This document shows, in pieces, positions 10,620 through 23,270 of a stretch of DNA of 64,000 bases. The notes beneath the pieces are model-generated. The model had not been told where the DNA came from. It made no database searches and was given only the letters and a program-made list of their open reading frames with translations. A program made the position numbers and the translations under genes. The stretch's first letter is position 1, and each line of letters begins with the position of its first letter. The stretch comes from Blastomyces gilchristii SLH14081 (Eukaryota; Ascomycota; Eurotiomycetes; Onygenales; Ajellomycetaceae), in NCBI RefSeq assembly GCF_000003855.2, contig NW_003101669.1, positions 1,492,795 through 1,556,794 of the forward strand, given 5' to 3'.

Positions 10620-11948
10620 CACTCTATACACATCTGTTATACACTGCAATGAAGTAGAATGAATAACTCACTAGAAGTGACTTCTGTCAGCTGCTCTGCT
10701 TCACTGAGCTGAATGAGTTCACTGAAAAGTGAGCTTTCTGTGAATCTGTTCAGAGATCTGATGCTGAGCATATCTACTTACAGATGATAGTAAAGAAACA
10801 TGCTATCATGATCACAGAGATCTGACAGAATATAAATGAACAATATAATAGTATCAAGAATTAAGTCACATTATACAACTGTGTTAAAACAGAGAGTATT
10901 CTTATGAAAGTATCTGTTAGATATTACAATAATATTAAGATAATTCTTAACTCAGTTTCTATCATAGAATGAAAGAATGCTATTGATTCTTAACTACAGA
11001 CTTTCTATACAGAGGTTATAAAGTATATAAAAGAAAGAGAATCAATAGCTTTAAGCTGTGTTAAGTTTAATAGTCAGAGTCATATCTCTTCTGATGAAGC
11101 TGCTGTATTAGATATAATTGAAGAGTTGAAGTAACTAAAGTCTCAGCTGACTCAGTAAGAAAGTGAGTTAGATAAGTGTGAGTATCAACTCAATCAGCAG
11201 TAAAAATAACTGAATAAGTGTATTACTCTTATTAATAAGTGTGTTAATAAGCTTCAGAATAATCTTCAGTATTTAACAGATGAAAGAAGCTGATTAATGG
11301 AGATATGAAGCAACTTCTGTATAAAGAAAGCAGTGCTTGCTGCTCAGAGATAAGAGCAGCAGTATAAAAATCAACAGTAACAGAAATAACTGATTCAAGT
11401 TAAAGATAATAATTCTCTCACTGAATCTGCTCAGTGACTGAATACCTTATTTAAGAAAGGCTTTGAATCACTCTCTAGAGTTCTGTGAACATCTACAATC
11501 TCAAGAGAGCTGTGTAATACTGAGTGAGATATGTTCAAAGACAGAACTCATCACTCAAATATGATAAGAAATAGATTCAATTTCACATGAGAGACAGACA
11601 TTTCACACTTCATCTATGACACAGAAGAGAATTGAGTCTGCAGAGAGTAAGTATTTACAGTACTCTTGAAGAAGAAGATCTGTCTCACTCATAATTATAA
11701 TGATTTCTCATCAGATAATAGATTCTATTCATTCTCATAACAGATCAGTGATACAGTTCACTACACTGAAGATAATGAATGAGAATGTTCAATACAACTG
11801 AGAGTGAGTGATATTATACTGTTCAATCTGATGAAAGTAGATGTAATGATATTCATCAGTTATCTAGAGTTTATTATTATACAGAAGAGAGAAGATGCAG
11901 TACTTCATATCTTTTCATTATATTTAAAGAGACAGATATTAAAATAAC
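10620..11948 (+). pseudogene. Element C, 5' coding relic (probable gag, first part)
   Basis: The plus strand shows a frame broken by stops where Gln, Arg or Trp codons would be expected, with a long heptad-like stretch around 11110-11380 (ELK.LKSQLTQ.ESELDK) indicating a coiled coil. There is no diagnostic domain in this part. It is assigned to element C because the hAT insertion at 11957 separates it from the gag zinc knuckle at about 27030. It is followed directly by the left copy of the hAT target duplication (11949-11956). Confidence 0.4.
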
Positions 11949-12107
11949 ATAACAGTTAGACTGACCGTGTAACCGTGTCTGAGATCAGAATCAAACTTTA
12001 CAGTTATTATATTATCTAAAAGCATTACTTCTGATCATGATTTATGTTCATTACATTGATCTCAAATCATGTTATTTCAAATATTAAAGGTCTCAGATTC
12101 ACTTTTC

Positions 12108-12281
12108 TGTGATTCGGAAGAATGTATGACTGTCGGATAATAACGCGGCTGCTTCCGAACTTGCTTACAAGTGTAAAGAGGGCCATAGCAGTCACTAATT
12201 AATTTAGCATACAATATTATGATATATAAGAAGCCAGTGTACGCCTGTAATTGTACACTGACAAGCAATCTTTGAATCACA
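12108..12281 (+). repeat. 5' LTR of element A
   Basis: 174 bp, TGTGATTC...GAATCACA. It keeps several CpG sites (TTCGG, AACGCGG, TTCCG) and a TATA-like ATATATAAGAAG, and is nearly identical to the 3' LTR apart from transitions. Confidence 0.88.
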
Positions 12282-12559
12282 TTTGATAGCATGTCTAAAA
12301 ACCAGTGAGAAGTGCAGACTCCTCCAGAGTGTGATAATTTCATCTATGAAGTGATTTGTAGTTATCATGTCAGTGTGATTCTAGAATGTCTCAAAAGATA
12401 GTGTATGAAGAGCAGTGAGTGAAAGAGCATCTGATTAATACTGCTTCACTTGTAGAGAGAAAACTCCACACTCAGACAAATGCCATATATGATACATGAA
12501 CAGATGAGGTGTGAGAAAGAGAATAAAAGCAGTGAACAAGATTCAAAGAAGTCTACTCT

Positions 12560-15500
12560 CTACTCAAAAGAAGAATAAAAGAAGAGAATGATCATTACTG
12601 AAGTTGTATGATAATAACAGAAATCATATAATAATATAATAATATAATAATATAGCAATATAACAATATAGTAATATAATGATAGACATTGTATAATTAA
12701 TAAGAAATCACTGAAATGAATATCTTCTCTAGTTAATACAAACAACATTCTTCTCTGCTATCTGAACTGAAAGATATGCAGAATCTCTCAGAGAATTTAC
12801 TTAAAGTAGTAAGAAAAGCAGTTAAAATCACTGAACTGAAATCAAAGCTTTATATATATATGAGAATTCTAAATGAGATTGAGGTCTTGTATACATAGTG
12901 ACAGACTGAGACAGAAGTCAAATAATAACTGACATTTGCTGTGAATCAAGTATTCACTATAAAGAGCTTCACTGATACAATCATCATTATCAATAAGAAT
13001 AGAGAAAATCAGATCTTAGATCTGTAGTGAGAGATTAAACATTTACATAGATAGATGACTATGCTGAATCTGAAGATCTTATCATAATTATTCATAATCT
13101 CTTCAGAAGTGTACACATTATCAGAAACTGCTGTGCAGAATGAGAATCTGAGTATGAAATATATCAAGTCAGAAGATCTGCTGAAGTCATTAAGTTTTAA
13201 TAATGACTGAAAAAATAATACTGCAATCAGCTGACTAAGTCAGATGTAATCATATTATTGAATTGAATATAAACTCATAGACAGATAATCAATGAAATTT
13301 TAACAAGTCTTAAAATCTGTCACATTTCTATGTGAAAAAGTAAAGTCATTATAAATGACTGATGAAAAGATAAATCTCACAGACTTAGAGTAATATTCAT
13401 TTTCATAAATATGAAATAAGTTTTTCAAATGAATCTTGTATAACTTTGAGAAAGTGAATATATAAGATAAGTGTTATAAACACTTCACTGAGTGTAGATA
13501 AGTAAGTAATCTTACATCATACTTTACACACTTCAGCTTACACTATCTTATATTAAATGAAGAGCTTTCAATATCTTTCTATTTATAGATCTTTATTCAT
13601 GATCTTACACCTGAGTTAAGAGTGAAATAAAAACACTTAATCTTACAATCAGATACAGTGAAAGAAGCATACAATATTCTTATTATATGAGAATAAGTGA
13701 GTCAATTGTAATAGAAAATATTACAATTGAGTATATCTCAGTAGAGAACAGATAATCAAACTTCTATAATATAAGTTACACACTCAGATATAATGAATCT
13801 AGATCTGAATACTATTGCTAAAGCACTGAATTCTCTGAAAAAGAGATTCTCTGAGTGAAAATCTTGATATTATAAGCATTGAGCTTACTTTAACTGTGAA
13901 TATTAAAATCATGATGTAAAAGATTGTACACAGTGTGTATAGTTAAGAGAAGTAAGAAAGTCAAAAAACTAGCAGAATCAGTGAGCTTAGAGACACTCAC
14001 TGATATTCTATGAAAAGTCTTTAAAGTGAAAGAGATATCTGTGTTAGATAACTCTCTGAATTCTGTGAATATTAAGAAGAAGCAGGCTTCTGACTGAGAT
14101 GTGAATGAGAATGAAGTAAATACTCATCTTAATATCTTGAGACCTGAAATGTTAATGTATAAGAAATACTTAAATAAGAACAGAGAGATAGCTGTAAAAG
14201 TATTAGTAAATATAGAAGCTTCTACATAATATATTAATAATTATATAATTCAAAGACTGAAAGAGATTCACTGAGTGAAGAATCTCTGATATATAAGATT
14301 ATCTGATAACTGATATTTGATATTATCTGCAAGAGTAAGAGTTCTCTTGTACTTTGAAGAATGATCTTGTTATATTTAAGCATAAGAGCTGCAGAACATG
14401 AAATATAATCTTATTCTCAGACTTAATTGATTTCAAAGGTTCAATCTGCAGATTCAATGATGTACATGTCATATACAGTTGACTGATAGGAAGAAAACAG
14501 TTCATATAATTCTATCAACTGATATGAGAAGAATATTTCATATCTCTGATATAGAAGAATTAAATCTGCTTATACATTAATAAGTAAAGAGAATAATTCA
14601 CAAGATCTTATCTGAAAGCATTCTGTATATCATATGAGATCTGAAAGCAGAGAAAATCAAGATAAAGAATATGCAGAAGAACAAGTGTATAAAGAAGCTT
14701 CTGAAGAAGCATGAAAAGATCTTCTAAACAGATCTTTTATCAGAATTGCTGCTGAAATGAGGATTCATACATAAGATTGATATGAGAGATGCAAAACCAG
14801 TCAATCAGAATGTATATTCTCTGTCATAAATACATCTCAAAGAACAGAAGTATCAGATCACAGATCTTCTAGAACATAATCTCATATAATTCTTATCAAG
14901 TATGTGAGACTTTTCAGTCCTATTCATGAAAAAGACAGATGAGAAGTGATAAATGTGTATTAATTATCAAGCACTTAATAAGCTTATAATTAAGAATGAA
15001 TATTCACTGTCACAGATTTAATAACAGTTGAATACGGTTGACAATGTCTGATATCTATTAAAGATTGATCTTCTCTCAGAATACTGATAGATTCATGTAG
15101 ATGAACTGTCAGTTCTGTGAACTGTGTTTAATATATAATGAGAGAAGTTTGAATTCCTGATAATATCATTTAATCTGATAAATGCACTCATCATTTTTTA
15201 AATGATAATAAATACAATTCTTCATAAATAGAATGAAACCTCATATCTTATATATCTCAATAACATTCTAGTCTTTTCAAACTTATATGATGAATATCTG
15301 AAGCATCTTGATAAAGTGCTTATAACTCTGACAGAGTATAAGCTCTATATCAAATCAATCAAGTGTGTGTTTGAAATAGAAGAGTTAAAGTGTGTAGAAT
15401 ATATAGTAAGTGATGACTGTATACATTTCATTCTGAAGAAATTGAATGTTATAGTGAATTAATCACAGCTGAGAAATATATATTATATATAATAGTTTCT

Positions 15501-18370
15501 TGAGTTGATCTTATATTACTGCAGATTTATCAAGGATTTTATATGAATATCAGTATCACTCTCAGATCTCTTAAGAGAAATAAATACAAATCTGTGAAAG
15601 AAGAAGTTTCATTCAATCATTTAAAATGTTATGTGCAAAGAGGCTTTTCTCACACTGAGAGAATATGTAATAATATTCTTAGTACTTATTCAATCAGATT
15701 ATGATAAATCTTTCTATATTGAGATAAACACATTTAAATAAGCTATCAGAGATGTTCTTCTACAGATGAGTAAGAATGATAAGCTGCACTCAGTGATGTA
15801 TAATGATAGAAAACTATCAAGTGCTGAGCTCAATTACTCAGTATATGAAAAGAAATTGCTAGTGATCAAGCATATACTGATGTTATAAGATAGATATATT
15901 AACAATGAATATATAATAACAGTGATCATAGATTATAAAAGTCTTGTCTATCTATAATTAATAATAAAATCTTTCAAACACTTAGCATGTTGAATCTCAG
16001 AGTTTTAAGCATATAATCTTTATATTAAATACTGAAAGAGATCAGATGCTGTAATATCTAGACTGACCGTGTGACCGTGTCTGGGACCAGGACCAGATTT
16101 TTTGATAGTCTCATTACCAATTCGACTGATCCCATTACATGGTTTTAACATTAGATAGTAGTCTCATACTGTCCCAGTGAGACTTACTGTCTACTCTTGT
16201 CACATTTTTCAAATGAGACCATGATTTCCACTTCTCAATTTAAATTATTTTTATTGCTTTAAATGACTTTAAATCTCATTTGAGCGTTACCAAAAAGCGT
16301 TACTTTTTAAAAAATTAAAAATAGTCTAAAAAAAACCTTAAAATGTCTAAAAATAGTAACTTTATGCCAAGAATGAGACTAAATGAGATCAAATGAGACC
16401 ACTTTCTCATTTTTTTCAAGTCATGGTTCCATTTTAAGATCTGATATATAGTCACTTTACATGTTTTTTTGATAGCCAGTCCCAGCGGGATTCACGCCAA
16501 GAAATGTATGGGACCAGATCAAATGAGATTAAATGTGAAATTCATGATCCTGGCGGCCAGTCTAGTAATATCTGATATAATCAGTCACAGACTTAATTTC
16601 ATAAATAAGAGTTCTGTGAATCAGATATAAGAGAAGTTTGTATTAAATACACTGAGAAAGTGTAAGAAATAAGAATGAGTGAATATTATAATCTCTCACT
16701 TGAAGAATGATAAGATATTGAATAATAAGTGTCTTATAAGAGTAGTAGAAGAGATGCTTTCAAACTTCAAGCTGAGAAAATTAGAAAATGATGTTATACT
16801 TTATCATAATCTAAAATATGTGAAAGCTCTCTATCTAGAATCTTCATTTAGATGTGACTTGATAACTCATATACACAAGGAATTCAGTCACTTAGAAAGC
16901 TCTGAACTTATGAATATACTTGAATCAAGAGTATACTGGTCAAGCATGACTGAGAACATTTAGATATATACTCATGAGTGCCTGAATTGTCAGATCACAA
17001 AAGAATCTAAGAAAGAGTTAGAATGTGAGAAAGTGTAATATCAGATAAAGTGTATAATACAACTATTCAAATAATGAAAGATGAATCTCATAGACATATT
17101 ACTGTGAATATTAAATGAAAATCAATGAATAATCACTGCTATTAATTACACTACTGACTGATCAGTTGTAAAAGCAGTTTCAGAGATGATAGAGAAGATA
17201 ATGATGAAGTTTCTATATAATAAGATCTATATTAACTATGAAATGTCATGTGAGATTCTAACTGATAACAGTGTAAATCTCATAGAAGAAGTGATGAGAC
17301 ATTTCATGAGTCAGTTATAGACAAGACATTGTAGAACAATATTATATCATTCACAGATAAACAGAAAGATGAAACACTTGAATGAAATCTTGAGTAATAT
17401 GCTGATAAAATATCTAGTGAGCAAGTCTACAAGACTATGAGATGAATATCTCAGACAGGTACTACTAGTCATGTGAATTTGACAGTATGCAGTCTCTAAG
17501 CATTCATCATTCTACCTGTTGTATGAATTGCATCTGCACATTCTGAAGAATGCTTCAGAAAAGATGAAGAAGAGAACAGTAGTTATGAACACAGCAGAAA
17601 TAGCAGTTATAGATACAGTAGTAGCAGTTACAGACACAATAGTCACAGACACAGAATCAAGATTGAAAGAGATCAGCCATGCACATGCAAAAGCTAACAA
17701 GTTACTTCTGAACTGAGCAATTCAATTGAAAAGAATACAAGACTCACTAGTTAAGAAATTAAGTCTTAAGATAAGAACATGAGTTCTCATATATAATAAG
17801 AGTTCTGAGAAGTTTCAATCTAGATAATTTAAGTTATATAAAATACTCAAATCACACTCTCTGAGAACATATGCATTGAAAGAATCAGAGAGATAGATCT
17901 TATACAACTTAATAAATGATTCATAACTTATAAAAGTAAAGATATAAGATCTGAGTGAATTATGATCATTTACAGTACTATTATCAGCATTGAAAAAGAA
18001 GAGACTTATAATTGAAAAGTCTTATAAAGTAAGAGAAATCATAGACACTTATAAATCAGATGATCTCACTTATTCTAATCTTTTCACAATTATAAGAAAA
18101 GAATAAGAAGAAATGAAGAAATCAGATAAATATCATACTTTAATAAGTGATGAGACTATAGCCAGTTATACAATAACATGTCACAGATAGTGAGTATAAT
18201 ATAGTAAAGAGCAGTCTCAAAGCAGCAGACTTACATATGAATCAGATTATAGAAGAAAAAGAAATTCAGAGTTAAATTTGACTGTTTATATCAGTTCAAT
18301 TACAGAGATCATAGAGAACAAACTATCTGAAACATCTGTGAATATGTAGAATCAAGTCATCTTAACTTCT
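12560..18370 (+). pseudogene. gag-pol of element A, degenerate
   Basis: Retrotransposon polyprotein relic, with stops throughout. Landmarks: a CCHC zinc knuckle at about 13880-13930 (FNCEY.NHDVKDC), RT at about 14880-15330 with the catalytic box YLNNILVFSN (YLDD with a G-to-A change), RNase H at about 15690-15960 (SDYDKSFYIEI...KLSSAELNYSVYEKK), integrase HHCC finger at about 16860-17000 (HKEFSH...CLNCQ), integrase core at about 17270-17420 with DNSVNL and NEILSNML, and the C-terminal SH3-like region at about 17790-17900. A 506-bp element interrupts it between RNase H and the integrase finger. Boundaries are approximate. Confidence 0.75.
16059..16564. mobile_element. 506-bp non-autonomous hAT element (MITE), copy 1
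   Basis: Termini TAGACTGACCGTGT and GCGGCCAGTCTA with an exact 8-bp duplication GTAATATC at 16051-16058 and 16565-16572. Element B has the same site without the insert (GTGATATC, near 49680), which proves precise insertion. It has no coding capacity. It keeps CpG and GG/CC words that the surrounding retroelement has lost. The length is identical to copy 2 at 43892. Confidence 0.92.
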
Positions 18371-18593
18371 GAGAATACTCAGAGATCAGATGAGATTAGT
18401 TTTAATAGACTGTTCACTGTAGTGATCTGAGCAGGTGAAGAGAGACAGTATAATACATGAGACAGAATTATAAAAGATGAAAGCTGCTGAATCTAGTCAC
18501 TGAATACTGTATTATATAGAGGTTGTGTAAGAGTAGTGACTAGCAGACAAAGAAAAAGTGTAAGAAAAGAAAAATGAATTGATCATCAACTGT

Positions 18594-18711
18594 AAGAGTT
18601 GACTGCAAAAGACAAATATTATCATACACATCTCATTCATTTTCATATGTCACACATTTAATCTATTTCCAACACCATGTCATCTGAAAAACATCAAAAA
18701 CAAAGGAAATC
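18594..18711. other. Spacer between pol and the antisense gene of element A
   Basis: Short AT-rich segment between the convergent ends of the plus-strand pol relic and the minus-strand gene. No feature seen. Confidence 0.4.
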
Positions 18712-20125
18712 TCAAAACTCAAGATTTACAAGAGATTCAAGGGCTGCAAGCTGCTCTTGCAATAACACTGTATATATCTCTGATTTCTCTACCACTCTGT
18801 ATACAATATTAATGTCATTTATCACAAGATTGACTGGAATGCTAATATAGAAATGTGTATGCATATGCATAGAAAAATTGAAGAAGAGCGCGGGACCCGC
18901 AGAACCAGGAGCCAGAACAGAGAAGGTGAAGGTGAAAGAAACAGAAGGAGAAGAAGGCACAGAACTGAACAAAGTGATGAGAGGAGCTTGAAGGCGGGAG
19001 AGAGTAGTCTCAGCGGCATTATCATCTTTGATTAGAATAGTCTCTGACATCAGAGCAACTAAGAACCATTGTTAGCATATGAAAATTGCAAAATCAGAGG
19101 TGGGAACAGTTACTAAATAAACACCCGCTGACCTTGAAGTTGTATACACAATTACAACACACACAAGGCTTCTCAGAAAGAGAGAGAGAGACATGAGAAA
19201 ATGCAGAAAGCAGAACACAGCATGTGAATGACTTATTTTCACAATGACATCTCAGACAAGATGTACAAGTCTCACATCTGCAGGTGTAAAAGAGTATAAC
19301 ATTCATATTCTCATTTCTGAAAACACAGATATCTTTTGTCTGTATCATGAAGTCAGATGACAGATGCTAGAGAATAGACTGATACAGATCTATTATTCTG
19401 AAGAAATTCATTAAAGCAGATATCTCTGTAATATTAAACTTTACAGTTATGAAAAGCTTCTTAATATTTATAAATATCATGACTTTGTGCACAGCAAAAC
19501 TCATAACAATTTCCTCTAAAAACAGAAAAATCAGTGTTAGAAAGAAAGATGAAAAAGAAAAAGACTTACAATCTCAACACTGTTGAAAGAGAGAATGATT
19601 CTCTGATATAAATGAACAATTGTCTTATTACAAATATTTAAAATGAATATAATAATCAGTGTCTGTAACTGAGCTTCAGATAGTCATATTATACACAGTC
19701 TTTGTATAATAAATTATTCTGAGAGTTGATAAGAAGAGTGAGAGTGTATACACTGAGAAACATGATTTATTAAGTCTATACAACATCTTCTTGAAATGAG
19801 AATAGCTAATAATAAAAGCAGAGATGATAAAATTAGAAGTAGTAGAAGTGAGAGTTGCAGGAACAGAAGTAGTGAGAGCAGAAGAGTCAGACACAGAGAC
19901 AGGTGTAGAAGATTAAGAGAAAGTGACAGAGAAAGAAACAGAGAGAGTGAGAGAGAATGCAGAAGATCTGATTATACATGACACAGATAATTTCTTCATT
20001 ATTACATTCTTCAAGTTCTTAATTAATGATTCAATATTGAGTTCACTATTATCAGTGAATGTGAATCTATCAACATGTGAAGATTTTATATAAATAAAAA
20101 CAAACATATCAGCATCTGTGTTCAT
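18712..20125 (-). pseudogene. Antisense, intron-containing Cys-rich gene between integrase and 3' LTR of element A
   Basis: No known family. On the strand opposite to gag-pol a three-exon gene can be assembled: 20125-19570, 19515-19114 and 19058-18712. The introns are GT-AG, 54 and 55 nt (donor GTAAGT with CTAACAC branch point; donor GTAACT with CTAAC branch point), and both junctions keep frame. The product would be about 434 residues: an N-terminal SSHVDRFTFTDNSELNIESL segment, a Ser/Thr-rich middle, a Cys cluster CRCETCTSCLRCHC plus KPCVCCNC in exon 2, and a C-terminus ending LAALESLVNLEF. About seven in-frame stops occur, five of them TAA or TAG; exon 3 is free of stops. It could be a captured host gene or an element-encoded accessory protein. 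The neighbour element B is cut before this region, so it gives no second copy. Confidence 0.55.
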
Positions 20126-20651
20126 GCAAAATCATGTCAGAAAACATGATCAGAAACTCACTGAGAAGAAAACAGTTAAGAGTGTATAAGAAGATGAAGA
20201 AGATGTGTCATTTATAATAGTACATTCTGACAATTGTTAGAAGATAAACAAGCTCTGATCACATTTCACAATGTATTACACTTACTGCTAATGAACTGTC
20301 TGATATGAGTACTACAATAACACTTGTTATAAGAACAGAGAATCATTGTCAGAAACATATACAATGTAATAGACAGACAGATAGAAAGAGTTGAATAGAA
20401 GAGAAGAATAGAAATCTTGAATAATAATGATGTTTAATAATGATGATGATGAAGAAGATGATTGAAGAATAAGAAAAGTTAGTGAATAAGAGATATAATA
20501 TAGTGAAAGTTTCTTTATGAGAGTGTACACAGAATGCTAGCTGAATCAGAGATAGGCTACAAGATTGCAAACACTAGTAGCATGCTAATCCGCATAAAGC
20601 TAGAACAGATGTTATGATTACATGAGTGTGACTGAATCTGATGAAGAAGAA
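20126..20651. other. Spacer between antisense gene and 3' LTR of element A
   Basis: About 525 bp of AT-rich sequence upstream of the antisense gene start, ending in the purine tract next to the 3' LTR. It would hold the antisense gene's promoter; no clear TATA box or domain is seen. Confidence 0.4.
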
Positions 20652-20825
20652 TGTGATTCAGAAGAATGTACAACTGTCAGATAATAACACAGCCACTTTC
20701 AAACTTGCTTACAAGTGTAAAGAGAACTATAGCAGTCACTAATTAATTTAGCATATGATATTACAATATATAAGAAGCCGGCGTACGCCTGTAATCATAC
20801 GCTGGTAAGCAATCTTTGAATCACA
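20652..20825 (+). repeat. 3' LTR of element A
   Basis: 174 bp, same ends and length as the 5' LTR. It has lost several CpG and GG sites kept by the 5' LTR (TTCGG reads TTCAG; AACGCGG reads AACACAG), while keeping others such as GCCGGCGTACG. The two LTRs were therefore mutated independently. Confidence 0.88.
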
Positions 20826-22484
20826 TTTCAAATAAAAATCTAGTCTCAGATAAAGAATATGTTTGAATTCTTAGTCACATTTTCATTCTGATCTCATTAT
20901 TGAGAATGGTATTAAATAAGACTATGAAATCACTTCTCACTTACATAATATTATAACATAGTGCTCATTTGTTGAAAATTCAATAGAGAGTGTTACTAAA
21001 TATTGTTACTTTTCTGAATATAGATTATAATTCATATAATTTTAATTATGAAAAAAATATAAAATACAAAAACAAAATAAAAAACAAAAAATAAAACAAA
21101 AACAAGAAAAAATCAGAATGAAAAAAAAAAATAAAAACAAAAAAAATCAAGATTGCAGAGTTACAGCACTTTTAAAATACTTATTTCTCAGAGTCTTTGC
21201 AATGTTCATCATCAACTGTGTATTTCTCACAGTGAGAGTAACACAGCTATAATGAGTTATTATCTTAACATCATCTAATAAATAATCAGTATATATCTGT
21301 ATAAATATGAATATTTAGAAAATATACACTTAAAAAGTGTGATCAGAGTGAACTCTGCTGTCACTTGAATAATATTAAGAGCAGAATGCTGAAATTAATA
21401 ATTTCTCTCATTGATTTCATGAATAAGATATGTGAAGATAATCTTGAGAAATATAAGATTCTCTGACTTCTGATAAAAACAGATCTCATGAAGAGACTCT
21501 ATTTTCATGATATCAGAGACTGAGTGTTATTAAAAAGTGTTACTTTCATACAATACACATGCACTTACTGTGACAATTCATTCTCTGTGTATATAGCTGA
21601 GAGTTGTAGCTTTCTCACACTGCACAGCTCTTTCTGAAATGCTGATATCAGTTTGTAACTTACACAGTCTCTCAGTTCAGTATACACTGTGTATATACAG
21701 CTCTGCATGCTGAGACTGTGTTGATTATTATAATCTGATGTGATACTCACTTTTCACAGACTATGTTTCATTTGAGAGAGAAGAGAGAAGATATGACTGT
21801 GATTTTATTAAGAAGAAATAAATAATTAGTAATATTGAATATAATTTAATTCTTCTGTATTTAAAATTTAATTAGTCTATACTCTTTAATTTGAGAATTT
21901 CTAAAAGTGTTTTAATAGTTTTCATATCAGCTTGAACTTAGTGATGAGTTGAAGAAGAAGAGAAAAGAGAGAAGAAAGAAATGAGAATAACTTATCTTTA
22001 TAATATGAAAACAGAGAATCACTGTAATCATTCTCTCTAGTAATAAAGATCTGTTTTCTGCATGTATTTCTGATATAGATTATATAATAACTGCATACAA
22101 AGAATATTAACACTGTATGTATTGAATGAAGATAATATTGCTATGCAATACTATAGCTGTTTCTGTATATCTCTGAAAGCTGTTAATATTTTCTTTGTCT
22201 CTTTATATTTGATAAGTCAGTAATATATTTCAATACACTTCTTCTTTCATTATTATCATTATTATTATCATTATCATCATTATTATTATTATCATCATCA
22301 TCATTATTATCACTATTATTACTATTATTATTATCATTATTATTATTATTATTATTATCATTATTATCATTATTATTATTATTATATTATTTCTGATTAT
22401 CTCTTCTATCTTCATCTCTCTTTAACACTCACTGAAATTAATTATATTATCTCTCTTCAAATATTCTGCGGTTCTGTGAATCAT
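20826..22484. other. Left arm of the hAT element, no gene seen
   Basis: AT-rich sequence between the LTR element's right target duplication and the Lys-rich region. It contains an A-rich tract (about 21050-21150) and a trinucleotide microsatellite (22247-22389). No conserved domain is visible on either strand. Confidence 0.45.
22247..22389. repeat. ATT/ATC trinucleotide microsatellite
   Basis: A run of mixed ATT and ATC triplets of about 140 bp. The Ile/Met-only open frame on the minus strand over it is an artefact of the repeat. Confidence 0.9.
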
Positions 22485-23270
22485 TAAGGCGCGTGAGTAC
22501 TGTCACAGATTGAAGAGAGAGAAGAAGAAGATGTTCAAGTGAGAGAAGACAGATTATAAGACATATTATAATGTCTTGAAGAGACTCTGTAAGAGAGTAA
22601 AATAATAATAATTTTAAGTAATACTTCTGATAGATTTAGACTGAACTAAGTATAGAAATAATGCAGATGACACTGCCTGTGAGAGATTAAAGAAGAAGAT
22701 AGTGAAAAGTCTCATATAGTAGCAGTGAGATTAGAAGAAGTTCTGAGAATAATTTAAGTTCAAGATAAAGAGAGAGAGAGAGAAGAAGAGTATTACTATA
22801 AATAAACAGTGACAGAAGAAGATTGAGAGAGTGTTAAAGTAAGAGATAAAGAAGTCAAAACTGATAAGTTTTTTATTTATTAAGAGATAATGATTTTTGA
22901 TAATACTTCTATTCTCTAATTAATTAGCAGAAGCTGACAGAGAAGAAGGAAATTGAGATCTTATTCAGGTCTTAAATACACTTTATAATTCAGAATATTG
23001 AGAAGACAGCTCTGCTCTCTGAGCATGTTAATCTGCTTACTACTGAAGTAAAATCTGAGATAGCAGACTAGAAAATGCAGGATTTTGAGATGCAGATTGA
23101 CCTGGCTGAGAGAAAACAGTGAGAATCCTTCTCTAAGAAGGTAGCAGAGAGAGATTTTAAGATGATTATCATCTCAGATAAGAAGAAGAAGAAGAAGAAG
23201 AAGAATAAAAAGTGAATTATAAAGAATGATAAGAAGAATAAGAAAGAGAAGAAGTAGAAAAAGTTTTTTT
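22485..23270 (+). pseudogene. Lys-rich degenerate gene inside the hAT element, unidentified
   Basis: The plus strand gives a charged, coiled-coil-like frame: REKKKMFK.EKTDYKTYYNV near the start and SEHVNLLTTEVKSEIAD, then AERKQ.ESFSKKVAERDFK, near 23020-23180, ending in a long Lys tract. Two intron-like stretches fit: one opening GTAAAATAAT at about 22595 and ending CTAAGTATAG, and one ending CTAATTAATTAG at about 22924. The family is not recognised. It may be the N-terminal part or a second gene of the hAT element, or a relic of another insertion. Confidence 0.35.

Larger units (their letters stand above)
12108..20825 (+). mobile_element. Ty3/Gypsy LTR retrotransposon A, complete but mutated
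   Basis: Two 174-bp LTRs (12108-12281 and 20652-20825) begin TGTGATTC and end GAATCACA, and a 4-bp duplication TTTC flanks the whole (12104-12107 and 20826-20829). A purine tract GATGAAGAAGAA lies just before the 3' LTR, as expected for plus-strand priming. Between the LTRs are gag with a zinc knuckle, protease, RT, RNase H and integrase in Ty3/Gypsy order, then about 2 kb holding an antisense gene. It is inserted in the hAT element, and its integrase region carries a 506-bp hAT derivative. A sister copy, B, lies at 45746. Confidence 0.85.

Noticed and set aside
18822..19035. Overlapping short frames rich in Leu or Arg in the antisense gene region
   Set aside because: Shadow frames over exon 3 of the antisense gene, which alone connects through intron junctions.
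22230..22415. Open frame of Ile and Met only
   Set aside because: Product of the ATT/ATC microsatellite.
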